A stretch of 64,000 nucleotides of DNA from Pelagibacterium lacus (GCF_003345525.1 NZ_QQNH01000006.1:123890-187889), one strand, 5' to 3'. Positions 50,701-60,142 are shown, numbered from the stretch's first letter. Notes: generated by a model from the sequence alone, not told the origin. A program made the numbers and translations.

Positions 50701-52284
50701 GTGAGCGCTTCCGCCCCCACGGGTTACCAGACCCGCCGCACCTTTGCGATCATCTCGCACCCGGACGCCGGCAAGACGACGCTGACCGAAAAGCTGCTGC
50801 TCAATTCGGGCGCCATCCATCTGGCCGGCGAGGTCAAGGAACGCGGCGAGCGCCGCCGCACCCGTTCGGACTGGATGGAGATCGAGCAGAAGCGCGGCAT
50901 TTCCATCACCTCCTCGGTGATGACCTTCGAGCATGACGGGCTGACCCTCAACCTGCTCGACACCCCGGGTCACGCCGACTTTTCCGAAGACACCTACCGC
51001 ACGCTGACGGCGGTGGATTCGGCGATCATGGTGCTCGACGCGGCCAAGGGCATCGAGGCGCAGACGCGCAAGCTGTTCGAAGTGTGCCGGATGCGCGACA
51101 TTCCCATCATCACCTTCGTCAACAAGATCGACCGCGAGGCGCGCGACACCCTGGAAATCCTCGACGAGATCATGGAGACCCTGGCGCTCGACACCGTGCC
51201 CATGATGTGGCCGGTGGGGGCGGGTGTGGATTTTTCCGGCATGATCGATCTCGAACGGGGCCGCTTCGTCGCCCCGGACGGCCAGCCCGAAGCCCAGGCG
51301 CCCGGCGTGGACGCCATCGCCTCCCGCTACGCCAATTCGCAGAACCGGCAGATCGCCCTCGCCATGGAAGGGCTGGAACTGGCCAGCGGTTCATTGCCGC
51401 AATTCGACCGGGCCGCTTATGAGGAGGGCACGCTCACCCCGGTCTATTTCGGCTCGGCGCTCAAGTCGATCGGGGTGCGCGAACTGCTCGAGGCGGTGTG
51501 CCGCTTCGCGCCGCCGCCCCGCATCCAGCCCGCCGCGCCCACGCCGGTCGATCCGGGCGACCCTGCCTGCACCGGCTTCGTCTTCAAGGTGCAGGCCAAT
51601 ATGGACCCCAATCACCGCGACCGGGTGGCCTTTGTCCGGGTGGCGTCGGGCACCCTCAAGCGCGGCATGCGGCTCAAGAACGTGCGGTCGGGCAAGGACC
51701 TCAAGGTCGCCAACCCCATGTTCTTTTTCGCCCGCGAGCGCGAACTGGCCGACGAGGCGGTGGCCGGCGACGTGGTCGGCATCCCCAATCACGGCACGCT
51801 CTCGGTCGGCGACACGCTGACCGACGGGGCGGACGTGACGGTGACCGGGATCCCCAATTTCGCCCCCGAATTGCTGCGGCGGGTGCACCTGTCGGATGCC
51901 TCCAAGACCAAGCAATTGGCCAAGGCGCTCAACGATCTGGCCGAGGAGGGCGTGGTGCAGGTGTTCAAGCCCACCCTGGGCGCCGGCTATTATGTCGGCG
52001 CGGTGGGCCCCTTGCAGCTCGAAGTGCTGACCAGCCGCGCCCAGGCCGAATACGGGGTGCAGATCCGCATCGAGCCGGCGCAATATGTGACGGCGCGCTG
52101 GGTCAAGGTGAAGGACAAGACCCAGTTCGAGAAATTCTCGGCCATCCATCGGCTCAACGTCGCCGAGGACCGCTATGGCGATCCGGTCTTTCTCGCCCCC
52201 AGCCAGTGGGAAATCGACCGCTGCGCCAAGGACTATCCCGAGCTGACCTTCCTTGCCACCAAGGACCGCGGCATCACGGCATAG
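50701..52284 (+). CDS. prfC: Peptide chain release factor 3
   Basis: A translational GTPase that recycles RF1 and RF2. The G1 motif SHPDAGKTTLTE, G2-region RGISITSSVM, G3 DTPGHADF and G4 NKID are present. It has 527 residues from the GTG at 50701. It is convergent with the yifB remnant. Confidence 0.96.
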   Translation: MSASAPTGYQTRRTFAIISHPDAGKTTLTEKLLLNSGAIHLAGEVKERGERRRTRSDWMEIEQKRGISITSSVMTFEHDGLTLNLLDTPGHADFSEDTYRTLTAVDSAIMVLDAAKGIEAQTRKLFEVCRMRDIPIITFVNKIDREARDTLEILDEIMETLALDTVPMMWPVGAGVDFSGMIDLERGRFVAPDGQPEAQAPGVDAIASRYANSQNRQIALAMEGLELASGSLPQFDRAAYEEGTLTPVYFGSALKSIGVRELLEAVCRFAPPPRIQPAAPTPVDPGDPACTGFVFKVQANMDPNHRDRVAFVRVASGTLKRGMRLKNVRSGKDLKVANPMFFFARERELADEAVAGDVVGIPNHGTLSVGDTLTDGADVTVTGIPNFAPELLRRVHLSDASKTKQLAKALNDLAEEGVVQVFKPTLGAGYYVGAVGPLQLEVLTSRAQAEYGVQIRIEPAQYVTARWVKVKDKTQFEKFSAIHRLNVAEDRYGDPVFLAPSQWEIDRCAKDYPELTFLATKDRGITA

Positions 52285-52308
52285 CCCGGCGATCGCGACC
52301 GGCCGGCT

Positions 52309-53190
52309 TCAATGTCCGGCCATGGCGATGCGATAGCTCAGCGCCTCGGCGATATGGGGCCGCGCCACCGTGTCGCCGCCTTCGAGGTCGGCGAGGGTGC
52401 GGGCGACCTTGAGCACCCGGTGATAGGCGCGCGCCGAAAGCGAGAAGGCTTCGGCCGCCTTAAGCAGCAGGGCACTGCTTTCCGCGTCGGGAGCCACGAT
52501 CTCCTCGATGAGATGGGCCGGAGCGTCGGCATTGGTGCGGACCGCATCGAGCCCGTGGCCGGCATAGCGGCGGCGCTGGATGTCCCGGGCCCGCGCCACG
52601 CGCCCGGCGACCATGGTGCTCGCCTCCCCCGGTTTCGACCCGATCATGTCGGAGGCCGAGACCGCCGGCACGTCGATGCGGATATCGATGCGGTCGAGGA
52701 ACGGCCCCGATACCCGCCCCTGGTAATCGGCCGCGCATTTGTCGCCGCGGCGGCAGGTATGGCCCGGCGTCCCGGCCAGCCCGCATTTGCAAGGATTCAT
52801 GGCCGCCACGAGCTGGAAGCGGGCCGGATAGACCACCCGCGCATTGGCGCGGGCGATCATCGTTTCTCCCGATTCGAGCGGCTGGCGCAGGCTGTCGAGG
52901 GCCTGGGGCTGGAATTCGGGCAATTCGTCGAGAAACAGCACCCCGTTATGGGCCAGCGACACCTCGCCCGGCCGCACCCTGACCCCGCCGCCGACCAGCG
53001 CGGCCATGGAGGCGGAATGGTGCGGGGCGCGGAACGGCCGGCGGTCGGAAATCTGCCCGCCGCGCAATTCCCCGGCGATCGAGGCGATCATCGAGACGTC
53101 GAGTAGTTCGCGCGCATCGAGCGGCGGCAGGATCGAGGGGAGGCGCTGGGCCAGCATGGATTTGCCCGCCCCCGGCGGCCCGACCATCAA
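52309..53190 (-). pseudogene. YifB/ComM Mg-chelatase-like ATPase, 5' part lost at island junction
   Basis: ComM family proteins are hexameric AAA+ helicases acting in natural transformation. The Walker A MVGPPGAGKSMLAQRLPSIL and Walker B GVLFLDELPEF, the Cys-rich NPCKCGLAG...CRRGDKC, and the C-terminal Mg-chelatase domain are present. Full-length members have about 510 residues with an N-terminal Lon-like domain; the first roughly 215 are missing. The frame is broken directly upstream of the P-loop, where the codons change to unrelated sequence. The residual ORF could be translated but would lack its N-terminal domain. Its disruption marks the insertion. Confidence 0.9.
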
Positions 53191-53192
53191 AT

Positions 53193-53270
53193 GTGCATGT
53201 AACGTTTTGAGGCATCAGGGACCGGAATTTTCAAACGTAACACGCACACAGTCGTGCATGTAACGTTTGA
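53193..53270. repeat. 17-bp repeats at the island's left edge
   Basis: GTGCATGTAACGTTTTGA at 53193-53210 and GTGCATGTAACGTTTGA at 53254-53270 are direct copies. TCAAACGTAACACGCAC at 53231-53247 is inverted (15 of 17 match). The inverted copy and the last direct copy are separated by ACAGTC, an arrangement like a tyrosine-recombinase crossover site. The following 259 bases up to 53529 show no gene. Confidence 0.65.
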
Positions 53271-53529
53271 ATCGCCGGCGTTCGGGCACTTTTATGGGGT
53301 TTCACTGCAAACACGCATTGTTGCTCCGGGAAGGGCGAAAAAGGGGTGGATTGCTGAATGACAGCTTTGGCGCCGGAAGCACGGATAGTTGCCGTTACTA
53401 CGGGCGCACCTCTTCGCCTCCATCAGCCGTTCTTCCATCCGGAAGACATTGTCCGCAGATAAAAGCGGCGGTTGGCTAAAGCGCAATAGCCGTTAACCCG
53501 CGCCGCCTCGCACGTCTCTGCCTAAGGCG

Positions 53530-54069
53530 TCACTTCCACACGTTCGAAGAGCTTGTGACCAAGCCATGACTATCAACGCGCAGCTGTGCCTGGAACCCGC
53601 TGGACAATCCCAGATCACGATAACGAAAATGGCCCGCGCCCAGGTGGTCATACGCTTGCCGGGAGCGTGAAACGTCCAATGTGTCGCCATCGAGATAGAC
53701 GAGGTCGAAAGCAGCGGTTTTCAGTTTTCCATTCAACATGCGGAAAATTGGGAAGGTGTTGCAAAACGGCGTGAACGAAAGATCAACCAGCTCAGCTCCA
53801 TCGAGGTCTTGCCGCTCCTTCCCGTTCACGGTCCACCCCTGTCCTTGCCGCGCGATCTGCACTTGGTAATCACCTTTGCTGTCGCATCGCTGCATGGTCA
53901 GCTTGAGAACCTGCCAGCAATCGGTGAATTGCCAATGGTGTCGGACTTCGGCCCCTCCATTTTCTACGTTGATTATCACACCTTTGGCCGTGTCTCGTGT
54001 CGGAGAGATAGAAAGACGCTCAAGACCGGAAACGTCGGTGCGCCTCCAGTAGATAGTAACCGGCTGCAT
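53530..54069 (-). CDS. Putative glycolipid-binding-family protein
   Basis: A 179-residue protein resembling the PF06475 family. It has IYWRRTDVSGLERLSI at the start, a central WTVNGKERQDLDGAELVDLSFTPFCNTFPIFRM and a VDSHGLVTSSSNVW end. A structure exists for the Pseudomonas member PA1994 but its ligand is only supposed to be a glycolipid. GGAGG precedes the ATG. Last gene of the island cassette, 209 bp after DedA. Confidence 0.75.
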   Translation of the reverse strand: MQPVTIYWRRTDVSGLERLSISPTRDTAKGVIINVENGGAEVRHHWQFTDCWQVLKLTMQRCDSKGDYQVQIARQGQGWTVNGKERQDLDGAELVDLSFTPFCNTFPIFRMLNGKLKTAAFDLVYLDGDTLDVSRSRQAYDHLGAGHFRYRDLGLSSGFQAQLRVDSHGLVTSSSNVWK

Positions 54070-54278
54070 GTGGGCCTCCTTCTATGTCAGCACACGCTCA
54101 AGACATTGCTCTCCTGCTGGTTCCTGAATTGTTGGACGACCAGGTGAGTGGCCACACCATTTTCCCTAAGAACGGGGCTGATATGCCATTACTCGTCACC
54201 GTTCCATCGATAGGGGGCAGCAACTGGACTGCATGGAAACAGAGATGTCGTTCCCCCGCACCGATCAGGCTCTATGGC

Positions 54279-54863
54279 CTAATCGCGCCGAACGGCCTTG
54301 CGCCGCATCCGGTGCATGAAAACAAGCCCAACCAGGACCACCAGCACGGCGACGCCTAAGGCAACCAGAAGGCGTTGGTGCCTTGCCAGTTCCGAACCGA
54401 TGATCTGTTCCGCGGCCGTGCCGAACACATAGCCCATACCGGTGAAGATGCTGGCCCAGATCAGGGTCGCAACGGCGTTGAGCAGCAGGAATTTCATCGT
54501 CCCGATCCCGGCCAGTCCCGCGACGACCCCGCCGATCATGCGCAGGCCATAGACATAGCGATTGAGCAGGACATAGAGCGTAGGATATTTGCGCACCATG
54601 CGTTGCGCATAGGCAAAGGCGGGTTTGTCCTCGAGCCGGTGCACGAAGGCGGCGCCGGAGAAATGCTTCCCGACCAGAAAGAGCAATGCATCGCCGCAGA
54701 ACGCACCGACATAGACCGTCGCAAACACCTGCCAGGGCACGAGAACGTCCTGATGGGCGAAGAAGCCGCCCAGGATCGCCACCGTCTCTCCTTCGAGGAG
54801 ACAGCCGATGAAAATCGCCACAAGTCCGAACTGCTCTATGAAATGATGAAGAGTATCCGCCAC
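54279..54863 (-). CDS. DedA-family membrane protein
   Basis: The DedA/SNARE-associated family acts in envelope lipid flipping, including undecaprenyl phosphate. It has 194 residues, the expected FxGCLLEGETVAILGGFFAHQ block near the N-terminus, VGAFCGDALLFLVGKHFS, and the R-x(2-4)-P-like RYVYGLRMIGGVVAGLAG. Four to five membrane helices. GTG start; no strong ribosome site. It overlaps closely with the preceding gene (17 bp). Confidence 0.88.
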   Translation of the reverse strand: MADTLHHFIEQFGLVAIFIGCLLEGETVAILGGFFAHQDVLVPWQVFATVYVGAFCGDALLFLVGKHFSGAAFVHRLEDKPAFAYAQRMVRKYPTLYVLLNRYVYGLRMIGGVVAGLAGIGTMKFLLLNAVATLIWASIFTGMGYVFGTAAEQIIGSELARHQRLLVALGVAVLVVLVGLVFMHRMRRKAVRRD

Positions 54864-54880
54864 GATTCAGGGCACCGGAG

Positions 54881-55480
54881 TTAGAGAAATTCGAAAAGGG
54901 TGAGACTCCAGACGATCTGAAGGATGACCGCGAACACGACGAACACGGCGTGATATTTTTCCGATTTCCAGATCATGGCCCCAATGGCGCCCAGCGCCAG
55001 GACACCCTGACGTAAAGGGTAATCCCAATTGTAGTGTTTGCTGAAATATTCGGGGCCCTTAATGACGGTATCCACGCTGTCGAGCACGATCATTAAAAGC
55101 AGGATGCCGAAAAACCATCGCCGACGTTCCTGAAAATAGATTTTGAACGTTCCGTACTCGTCGATGCGATCGGGGAACAACAGCGAAGCCAGCATCGCGA
55201 AAATACCGGCATAGCAGATCAGGAAGAGATAGATGGAAAACGACCATTGGTGGAGCATCGAGAGGGCAATCTCGAACCACCAGAAATGGACGATGAACAG
55301 AAAGGTGAACAGGACCCAGCCCATATGGATCGGATACATTTGCTCGCGGCCAGGATGCTGCACGTACCGCATCACTCCGTTCACCAGCCGCGCCAGGCTT
55401 ATCCCGAGCACCATGCCGACAATGATGCGGATATGAACGAAGACCATCTCGCTCGGCAAAACCTCAGGAGCAGCATCCAT
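54881..55480 (-). CDS. Multi-pass membrane protein, unknown function
   Basis: A 199-residue protein with about six hydrophobic helices, for example FVHIRIIVGMVLGISLARLV, WVLFTFLFIVHFWWFEIAL and VFVVFAVILQIVWSLTLF. No known family motif is seen. AAAAGG upstream of the ATG. Its place between the channel-like protein and DedA suggests an envelope function in the same cassette. Confidence 0.7.
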   Translation of the reverse strand: MDAAPEVLPSEMVFVHIRIIVGMVLGISLARLVNGVMRYVQHPGREQMYPIHMGWVLFTFLFIVHFWWFEIALSMLHQWSFSIYLFLICYAGIFAMLASLLFPDRIDEYGTFKIYFQERRRWFFGILLLMIVLDSVDTVIKGPEYFSKHYNWDYPLRQGVLALGAIGAMIWKSEKYHAVFVVFAVILQIVWSLTLFEFL

Positions 55481-55544
55481 ATGTTGAACCTTTTCTAGCC
55501 CTCAAAGACTGCGGAGCGCATCCGGTCCTGTTTTGGGCAGATTA

Positions 55545-56678
55545 TCACTGTCCGGAGCCGAAATAGCGCTGTTTCAGGGCTTCCAGCGCTCCCGATTCCT
55601 GGGCAGCGAGGATTTCCAACGTTACCGCACGCGTCAGTTCGCTCCCTAAGGGAAAGGCAAAACCATATTTGTCGGGATGAAAGATATTGCCGACAACGGC
55701 GAGCTGATCCTGGGGATTGTTGAGCACATAATGTTCGAGGATCGGCGCATCGCCCACGATGGCGTCCACCTCGCCGGCCTCCAGGGCCGCAACCGAAAGC
55801 GCGATATTGTCATAGGCCCGCGCAGAGAGTCCCAATTCGCGCATATAGTCTTCCGCCACGCTGCCGGTGAAGACGGCCGCTGTCTTGTCAGACATATCCG
55901 AGAGCGAATTGATTCCGCGTGTCAATGAAACGGTGGTCATTACGCTCGTTACCGATGAGGTGACATAAGCAATGACCGCGACCCCAACCACCAACCACAA
56001 AGCCTGCCAGATCCGCCCGACCCATCCGAACAGGTTCTTGCGCGCCGTTTTCCCGGACGTTGCAATGGACATGACGTGATGGAAGCTTTCGGCCACTCCT
56101 TCCCGCCAGCGTTTGGGGAAATCGGGATCGAACTTCCTGTCGAACAATGTCAGGCCCAGGGTGGCGAGAAGGATAACGATGGCCAGCCAGGCATAGGCGC
56201 GCAGATGCCCTGCATCGCCAAGCCCGGAAATGACGTCCCATCCGCTCGCGCCGCCTTCTTCTGGGACCATGAGCCGTAGGCCTGCGTCATACCAGGGTTG
56301 GGTGAAGGACACGACCTCGGCCCGATTGTGGGTAATGGTGAGATTTGTTACCGCCGCATCGACTGTGCCGTCGGCGGTGGCCTGCAAGAGATGGCGAAAA
56401 GTGGGATATTCTTCGTACTCAAAGGTAACACCGAGGCGTTGTGCGATCTGGGTCCAAAGATCGATGGCCATGCCGGTGTAGGCCGTCTCTCCGACGGTGT
56501 CGACAAAGGGCGGACTGACATAGACTCCAACCCGGAGCGGCCCTGCTTCGCCTCCCTCTTGCGCGTGTGTCGACCCGCAGATCAACAAGCCGAGCAAGAT
56601 GATCAGAAAACCCAAAATCCTTCCGCCGGCGAAAGATCCGTGCGGGGATGAATCCAAATAATTATTCATGCCTTCCAT
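55545..56678 (-). CDS. Ionotropic glutamate receptor-like protein (ligand-binding domain split by channel segment)
   Basis: After a signal anchor (residues 20-40), a periplasmic-binding domain half S1 runs from about 47 to 150 (LRVGVYVSPPF, AIDLWTQIAQRLG and TITHNRAEVVSFTQPWYDAG with the conserved ligand Arg). A membrane helix follows at 159-179, a re-entrant segment at about 198-215, and a third helix at 222-248 ending AYVTSSVTSVMTT, as in iGluRs. S2 runs from 250 to 377. The K+ filter TVGYG of prokaryotic GluR0 is absent; the equivalent stretch reads SIATSGKTARK. It may be a non-selective channel or a signalling receptor. It is 377 residues, 37 bp from the PrsW gene. Confidence 0.82.
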   Translation of the reverse strand: MEGMNNYLDSSPHGSFAGGRILGFLIILLGLLICGSTHAQEGGEAGPLRVGVYVSPPFVDTVGETAYTGMAIDLWTQIAQRLGVTFEYEEYPTFRHLLQATADGTVDAAVTNLTITHNRAEVVSFTQPWYDAGLRLMVPEEGGASGWDVISGLGDAGHLRAYAWLAIVILLATLGLTLFDRKFDPDFPKRWREGVAESFHHVMSIATSGKTARKNLFGWVGRIWQALWLVVGVAVIAYVTSSVTSVMTTVSLTRGINSLSDMSDKTAAVFTGSVAEDYMRELGLSARAYDNIALSVAALEAGEVDAIVGDAPILEHYVLNNPQDQLAVVGNIFHPDKYGFAFPLGSELTRAVTLEILAAQESGALEALKQRYFGSGQ

Positions 56679-56715
56679 TCGCCTGGGACTACTCCGAGAT
56701 CCTGGCCAGATGCAC

Positions 56716-57888
56716 TCAATCCGTGCCCATGGCGCGCGCGGACACAACAAGTTTGCGGAGCCGGACGTCTTCCTCTTCGGTGTGGTCTATTTGATTTTTC
56801 GCCATCAACGCCTTCTCCCTGTTGAGCGCCAGCAGGGTCTGGGCGGCAAAAAGGAGACGGACGGCTTGCCGGCGCAGCGCAGGCATGCGGCGTGTTCGCT
56901 TGACGGCAGCTCGTCTTGCTTTGGGATCGGCGACCGACGCGATTTCCTCGGCACTGAACCAGCCGGCCTCGGCGTATTCTGCAAGACGGGCCGTCAGCAT
57001 TTTATCCTCGCGGCGCCGCAGGATACTCAACCCGACGATGGCGATAGCGGCATATACGGCGCCCTGGATGATCGGCTCAAAAAGCATGACGGTCTCGCCA
57101 GACGGCAGTACGGCCGTGCTGGTGTCCCACATGGCATGCAACGCGAACGCTGCGAGAAAACCCAGCCCAATCCAGACCAGGCCATGGCCCATCGAAAGCC
57201 CGTGCCGCGCGGCAAGACCGGCAGCCAGCCCCGTGCAGGCGGTAAACACGAGATGGGCATGCGCCGTAAATACCTCCCGCAGAACATAGTTCACGATCAG
57301 GCCGATGACGCCGCCATCGCTGAAGGCATTGGCCAGATAGCCAATGTCCTCGGCAAATCCGAACCCCGCGCCGACCAATGCGCCCACGAAGAGGCCGTCC
57401 CACGGCCCGCGCAAATGCCGCCGGCCGAAAATATAGACGAGGACGACGAACAGCCCCTTGGCCAACTCCTCGGAAAATGGAGCCACCACCATTAGACCCA
57501 GACTGGCCTCTCCCAATTCGGTCACCACTCCGTCGAGTTCGGTTTCCATGAAAACCGAAGCGAGTACCGCGGGAATGCAGCCCCAGAGGATGGCCAGAAA
57601 GACAAGCTTGCGCGCTCTGGGGATCCAGGGATCGAACCTGACCAGCAGCCGCATCCAAAGGAGATAGGGAACCAGTGTGGTCAGCCCGATCGCCACGTAG
57701 AGATCGAGTTGGGAAAATCCGGCATCTCCCAACACCATCATCACGAGGATGGTGATTGCGAAAACGACGATCAGCGAAATGACAGTCGACCAGACCCCGG
57801 CCGGACTTGTCCACGCGTCGGGCGTTACTCGATCCATAGCGGGCGTGGCCGCTGGAGCCGGTTGAACGCTCCAAAGTGTGGCTGTCAT
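56716..57888 (-). CDS. PrsW-family intramembrane glutamic protease
   Basis: PrsW-type proteases cleave anti-sigma factors in membranes. The catalytic motifs are all present: Glu140-Glu141 in APFSEELAKG, Glu180 in GFGFAEDIGYL, His210/His212 in FTAHAHLVFT and His251/Asp255 in LHAMWD. Seven to nine helices span about residues 30-285, with a soluble, basic C-terminal tail. It has 390 residues and GGGGGA before the start. No sigma/anti-sigma pair is in the island; substrates are unknown but the exported neighbours are candidates. Confidence 0.88.
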   Translation of the reverse strand: MTATLWSVQPAPAATPAMDRVTPDAWTSPAGVWSTVISLIVVFAITILVMMVLGDAGFSQLDLYVAIGLTTLVPYLLWMRLLVRFDPWIPRARKLVFLAILWGCIPAVLASVFMETELDGVVTELGEASLGLMVVAPFSEELAKGLFVVLVYIFGRRHLRGPWDGLFVGALVGAGFGFAEDIGYLANAFSDGGVIGLIVNYVLREVFTAHAHLVFTACTGLAAGLAARHGLSMGHGLVWIGLGFLAAFALHAMWDTSTAVLPSGETVMLFEPIIQGAVYAAIAIVGLSILRRREDKMLTARLAEYAEAGWFSAEEIASVADPKARRAAVKRTRRMPALRRQAVRLLFAAQTLLALNREKALMAKNQIDHTEEEDVRLRKLVVSARAMGTD

Positions 57889-58044
57889 CGAAAGTCCCCC
57901 ATTCTGCCCTCAACGGCGTCGGCCAATAATTCGGGGAGGCAGTGGTCCGCCCGGATGTTCAGGTTTTGCGATCGAAGTGATTTTGTTCAGGCCATTCCCC
58001 CTTTGCTCGAAACGAGCAAAGGGGCCGGCTCTTAGCGTACGCAA

Positions 58045-58470
58045 TTAATTGTTGATCGCAGTGATCCTTGGCGCATCGTCCACAATGGAGAACCAGACTT
58101 CGCCATCCCCGATCATGACGCCCTGCCAATTGGCAAACAGCGTCTCGTAGCTCTGGCTCGTTACCGCGTCTTTGACATCGGACGTGAATATCTGGTCGAA
58201 ATCGGTAACGAATTCGCTTTCGCCGGCGATCTCCACGCTCTCTCCATCGATCGTTACCGAAATCGGATAGGCAACCATCTGGGCCAGTGCATCCGCATCA
58301 TCATTGGTCACGGCCTGCTGGAGTTCGGTAAAAAAGGTTTCGGGGCGCTCGTGCTCGCCAAAGAGCGTGTCGAGCGTTTCGTTCACTTCGGTAGCCGACT
58401 GCGCGACTGCCGGAGGCATTCCCCATGCCATGGCGCAGGCCAAAACAATGACAACGGAACGCATACCCAT
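58045..58470 (-). CDS. Small exported protein, unknown function
   Basis: A 141-residue protein with a signal peptide ending near PPAVAQS. The mature part has ETFFTELQQAVTNDDADALAQMVAYPISVTIDG and ends FSIVDDAPRITAINN, with a layout like NTF2/SnoaL-type periplasmic proteins, though I cannot assign it. AGGAGG lies before the ATG. It belongs to a run of four exported proteins; its stop is 156 bp from the PrsW gene. Confidence 0.72.
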   Translation of the reverse strand: MGMRSVVIVLACAMAWGMPPAVAQSATEVNETLDTLFGEHERPETFFTELQQAVTNDDADALAQMVAYPISVTIDGESVEIAGESEFVTDFDQIFTSDVKDAVTSQSYETLFANWQGVMIGDGEVWFSIVDDAPRITAINN

Positions 58471-58487
58471 CCCAGCCTCCTATTGCT

Positions 58488-58907
58488 TCATTCTTCGATG
58501 ATCGCGGTGTGATCGGCAAAGCAGGCGGCCAGATCGGCAGGAGCGCCGAGGCCTTCGGCAAAGGCGATCTGCTCATCGCGCTCGGAAGCGTCGGCAACTC
58601 CACCCCAAACGTCCTTGAACTGGTTTTGTCCGTCCACATCTTCGAAAAAGAAGTAGCCCGGATCGGCAGTCGGAACTGCGGCATAGACCGCGCTCCAATT
58701 GTCGCTTCTCATGAACGAGAGAAACTCCACTTCCTCCGGCGTCGTTCCGGCGGTCTCGGCGACCAGCGGTGCGTATTCCTGCGCGACCGCGAGGGTAATC
58801 GCGGTATCGAGCGAATCGCAGGCATCATCTTGCGCGATCGCTGCCGAGGAAGCAAACATCAGGGATAGGACGGCAGCACTCTGGCAAAATCGAATTGTCT
58901 TCAACAT
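58488..58907 (-). CDS. Small exported protein, unknown function
   Basis: A 139-residue protein with a signal peptide ending at AAIAQDD. The mature part is acidic with two cysteines (DDACDSL and AACFADH) that may form a disulfide. AAGGA precedes the ATG. It is 17 bp before the next exported-protein gene. No known family is recognised. Confidence 0.72.
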   Translation of the reverse strand: MLKTIRFCQSAAVLSLMFASSAAIAQDDACDSLDTAITLAVAQEYAPLVAETAGTTPEEVEFLSFMRSDNWSAVYAAVPTADPGYFFFEDVDGQNQFKDVWGGVADASERDEQIAFAEGLGAPADLAACFADHTAIIEE

Positions 58908-59058
58908 AGCTAAATCCTTACGTAAAACCTTCAGACCCTGAAGACGGCCCGATATCAGTCTAGGAGGAGCGGTTTTTGGCCGCAACCAGCTTCAAGCATT
59001 ATTATGCATGGAATATGACAGGGTTGTTTTCCACAATCAGCGCCGCGCACCGTCAAAA

Positions 59059-59595
59059 CTACTGTTCAAGGGCTTGAGCGAGCACGGCTCTGAGACTGGT
59101 CCGGCCATCTTCGCCATAGCGAATATCTTCCAGATGCCATTTCTCCCCATCTTGAGTCAGTATGAGCTTGTCGGACCAGCCCTCGCCGGGAGCATCGGCA
59201 TAGCTGTAGCGCACGGCAACTTCTGCGCTCGCAGACGTTTCCACGATCGCGCCCGCCGTGCAGTCCGACGCGGCATCCTGAACCGATGTCCAGGGCACGC
59301 CATCGCCCAGCAGACCCTTGCCCCCGGTTTCGTTCTCGAACGCTGCATTATGGGCGAGCGCATTTTCGATCATGGCCGCCAGATCGGCGGTCACCAAAGG
59401 GCCGAAAACCGCGGGGTCGTCCGGCGGCCAGGCGCCTGACGCATTGGGATCGTAGTCCGCTACCGCCGGAACGAGCGTCTCGCAGAACCGGTCAACGAAG
59501 CCGGCGGCCTGTCCAGGGACCAGGTCTTGAGCGGGGGCGCTCGTGCTGTGACCGAGGGCGATTGCAGCCAGGGCCACCGGAAGAAGTTGCTTCAT
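59059..59595 (-). CDS. Small exported protein, DUF3828-like
   Basis: A 178-residue protein with a signal peptide ending at SAPAQDL and a perfect AAGGAGG ribosome site. It has two cysteines (RFCETLVPAV and ASDCTAGAI) and a C-terminal GEKWHLEDIRYGEDG, which resembles DUF3828-type proteins. That link is weak. It is the second gene of the cassette. Confidence 0.72.
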   Translation of the reverse strand: MKQLLPVALAAIALGHSTSAPAQDLVPGQAAGFVDRFCETLVPAVADYDPNASGAWPPDDPAVFGPLVTADLAAMIENALAHNAAFENETGGKGLLGDGVPWTSVQDAASDCTAGAIVETSASAEVAVRYSYADAPGEGWSDKLILTQDGEKWHLEDIRYGEDGRTSLRAVLAQALEQ

Positions 59596-59663
59596 TATCT
59601 TGCCTCCTTGGTCGAAAAGGGCGGTATCGGTTAATGCCCTTCTCGATGATCAAACCAGGAGTA

Positions 59664-59879
59664 TTATTCGAAAATCGTTTGCCCCGGTTCGGGAATGGCA
59701 TCATCACCACCCTGCATCGTGGTCTGCCCGGGTTCGGGCGGGCCATCGTTGGGGCCCGTGAACGTCGTTTGGCCCGGCTCGGGCGGTGCGTCAAAAACGA
59801 CATTTTCCGACGTGCTGCTGCACGCAGCAAGAGCAAGGATTGCCACGACGGCGGCCAGAGCATGGAAATGTTTTGCCAT
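59664..59879 (-). CDS. Small lipoprotein with EPGQT repeats
   Basis: A 71-residue protein starting MAKHFHALAAVVAILALAAC, where LAAC is a lipobox. The mature 50 residues hold three copies of a (P/A)(P/I)PEPGQT(T/I) unit. Such short, Pro/Gly-rich surface lipoproteins may act as spacers or ligands. First gene of the minus-strand cassette. Confidence 0.75.
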   Translation of the reverse strand: MAKHFHALAAVVAILALAACSSTSENVVFDAPPEPGQTTFTGPNDGPPEPGQTTMQGGDDAIPEPGQTIFE

Positions 59880-60142
59880 CAATCTCGATCCTGAATTTGT
59901 TGCAAGAGCGCGGAATTTGCGCGTGTTGATTGCCGCTGGCGACCCGCGTGCCGGTCGCAAACATGCGGTCAGTGCAAATGATCCATCCGAATATCGAACA
60001 AGCCAATACGAACTCTGTCAGAATCGAAGCTTTTATGCGCCGATCGTGACAATCGGCGATTCTTTGCTAGTCTGTCCGCGGCGCGACAATTTGGGAGGTG
60101 TCAGACCAGTTATATCTGCTTTTGTCGGGGAGGCGCGAAGAA

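Noticed and set aside
54084..54359. A 91-codon plus-strand frame between the glycolipid-binding and DedA genes
   Set aside because: Overlaps the DedA 3' end antisense, with no ribosome site.
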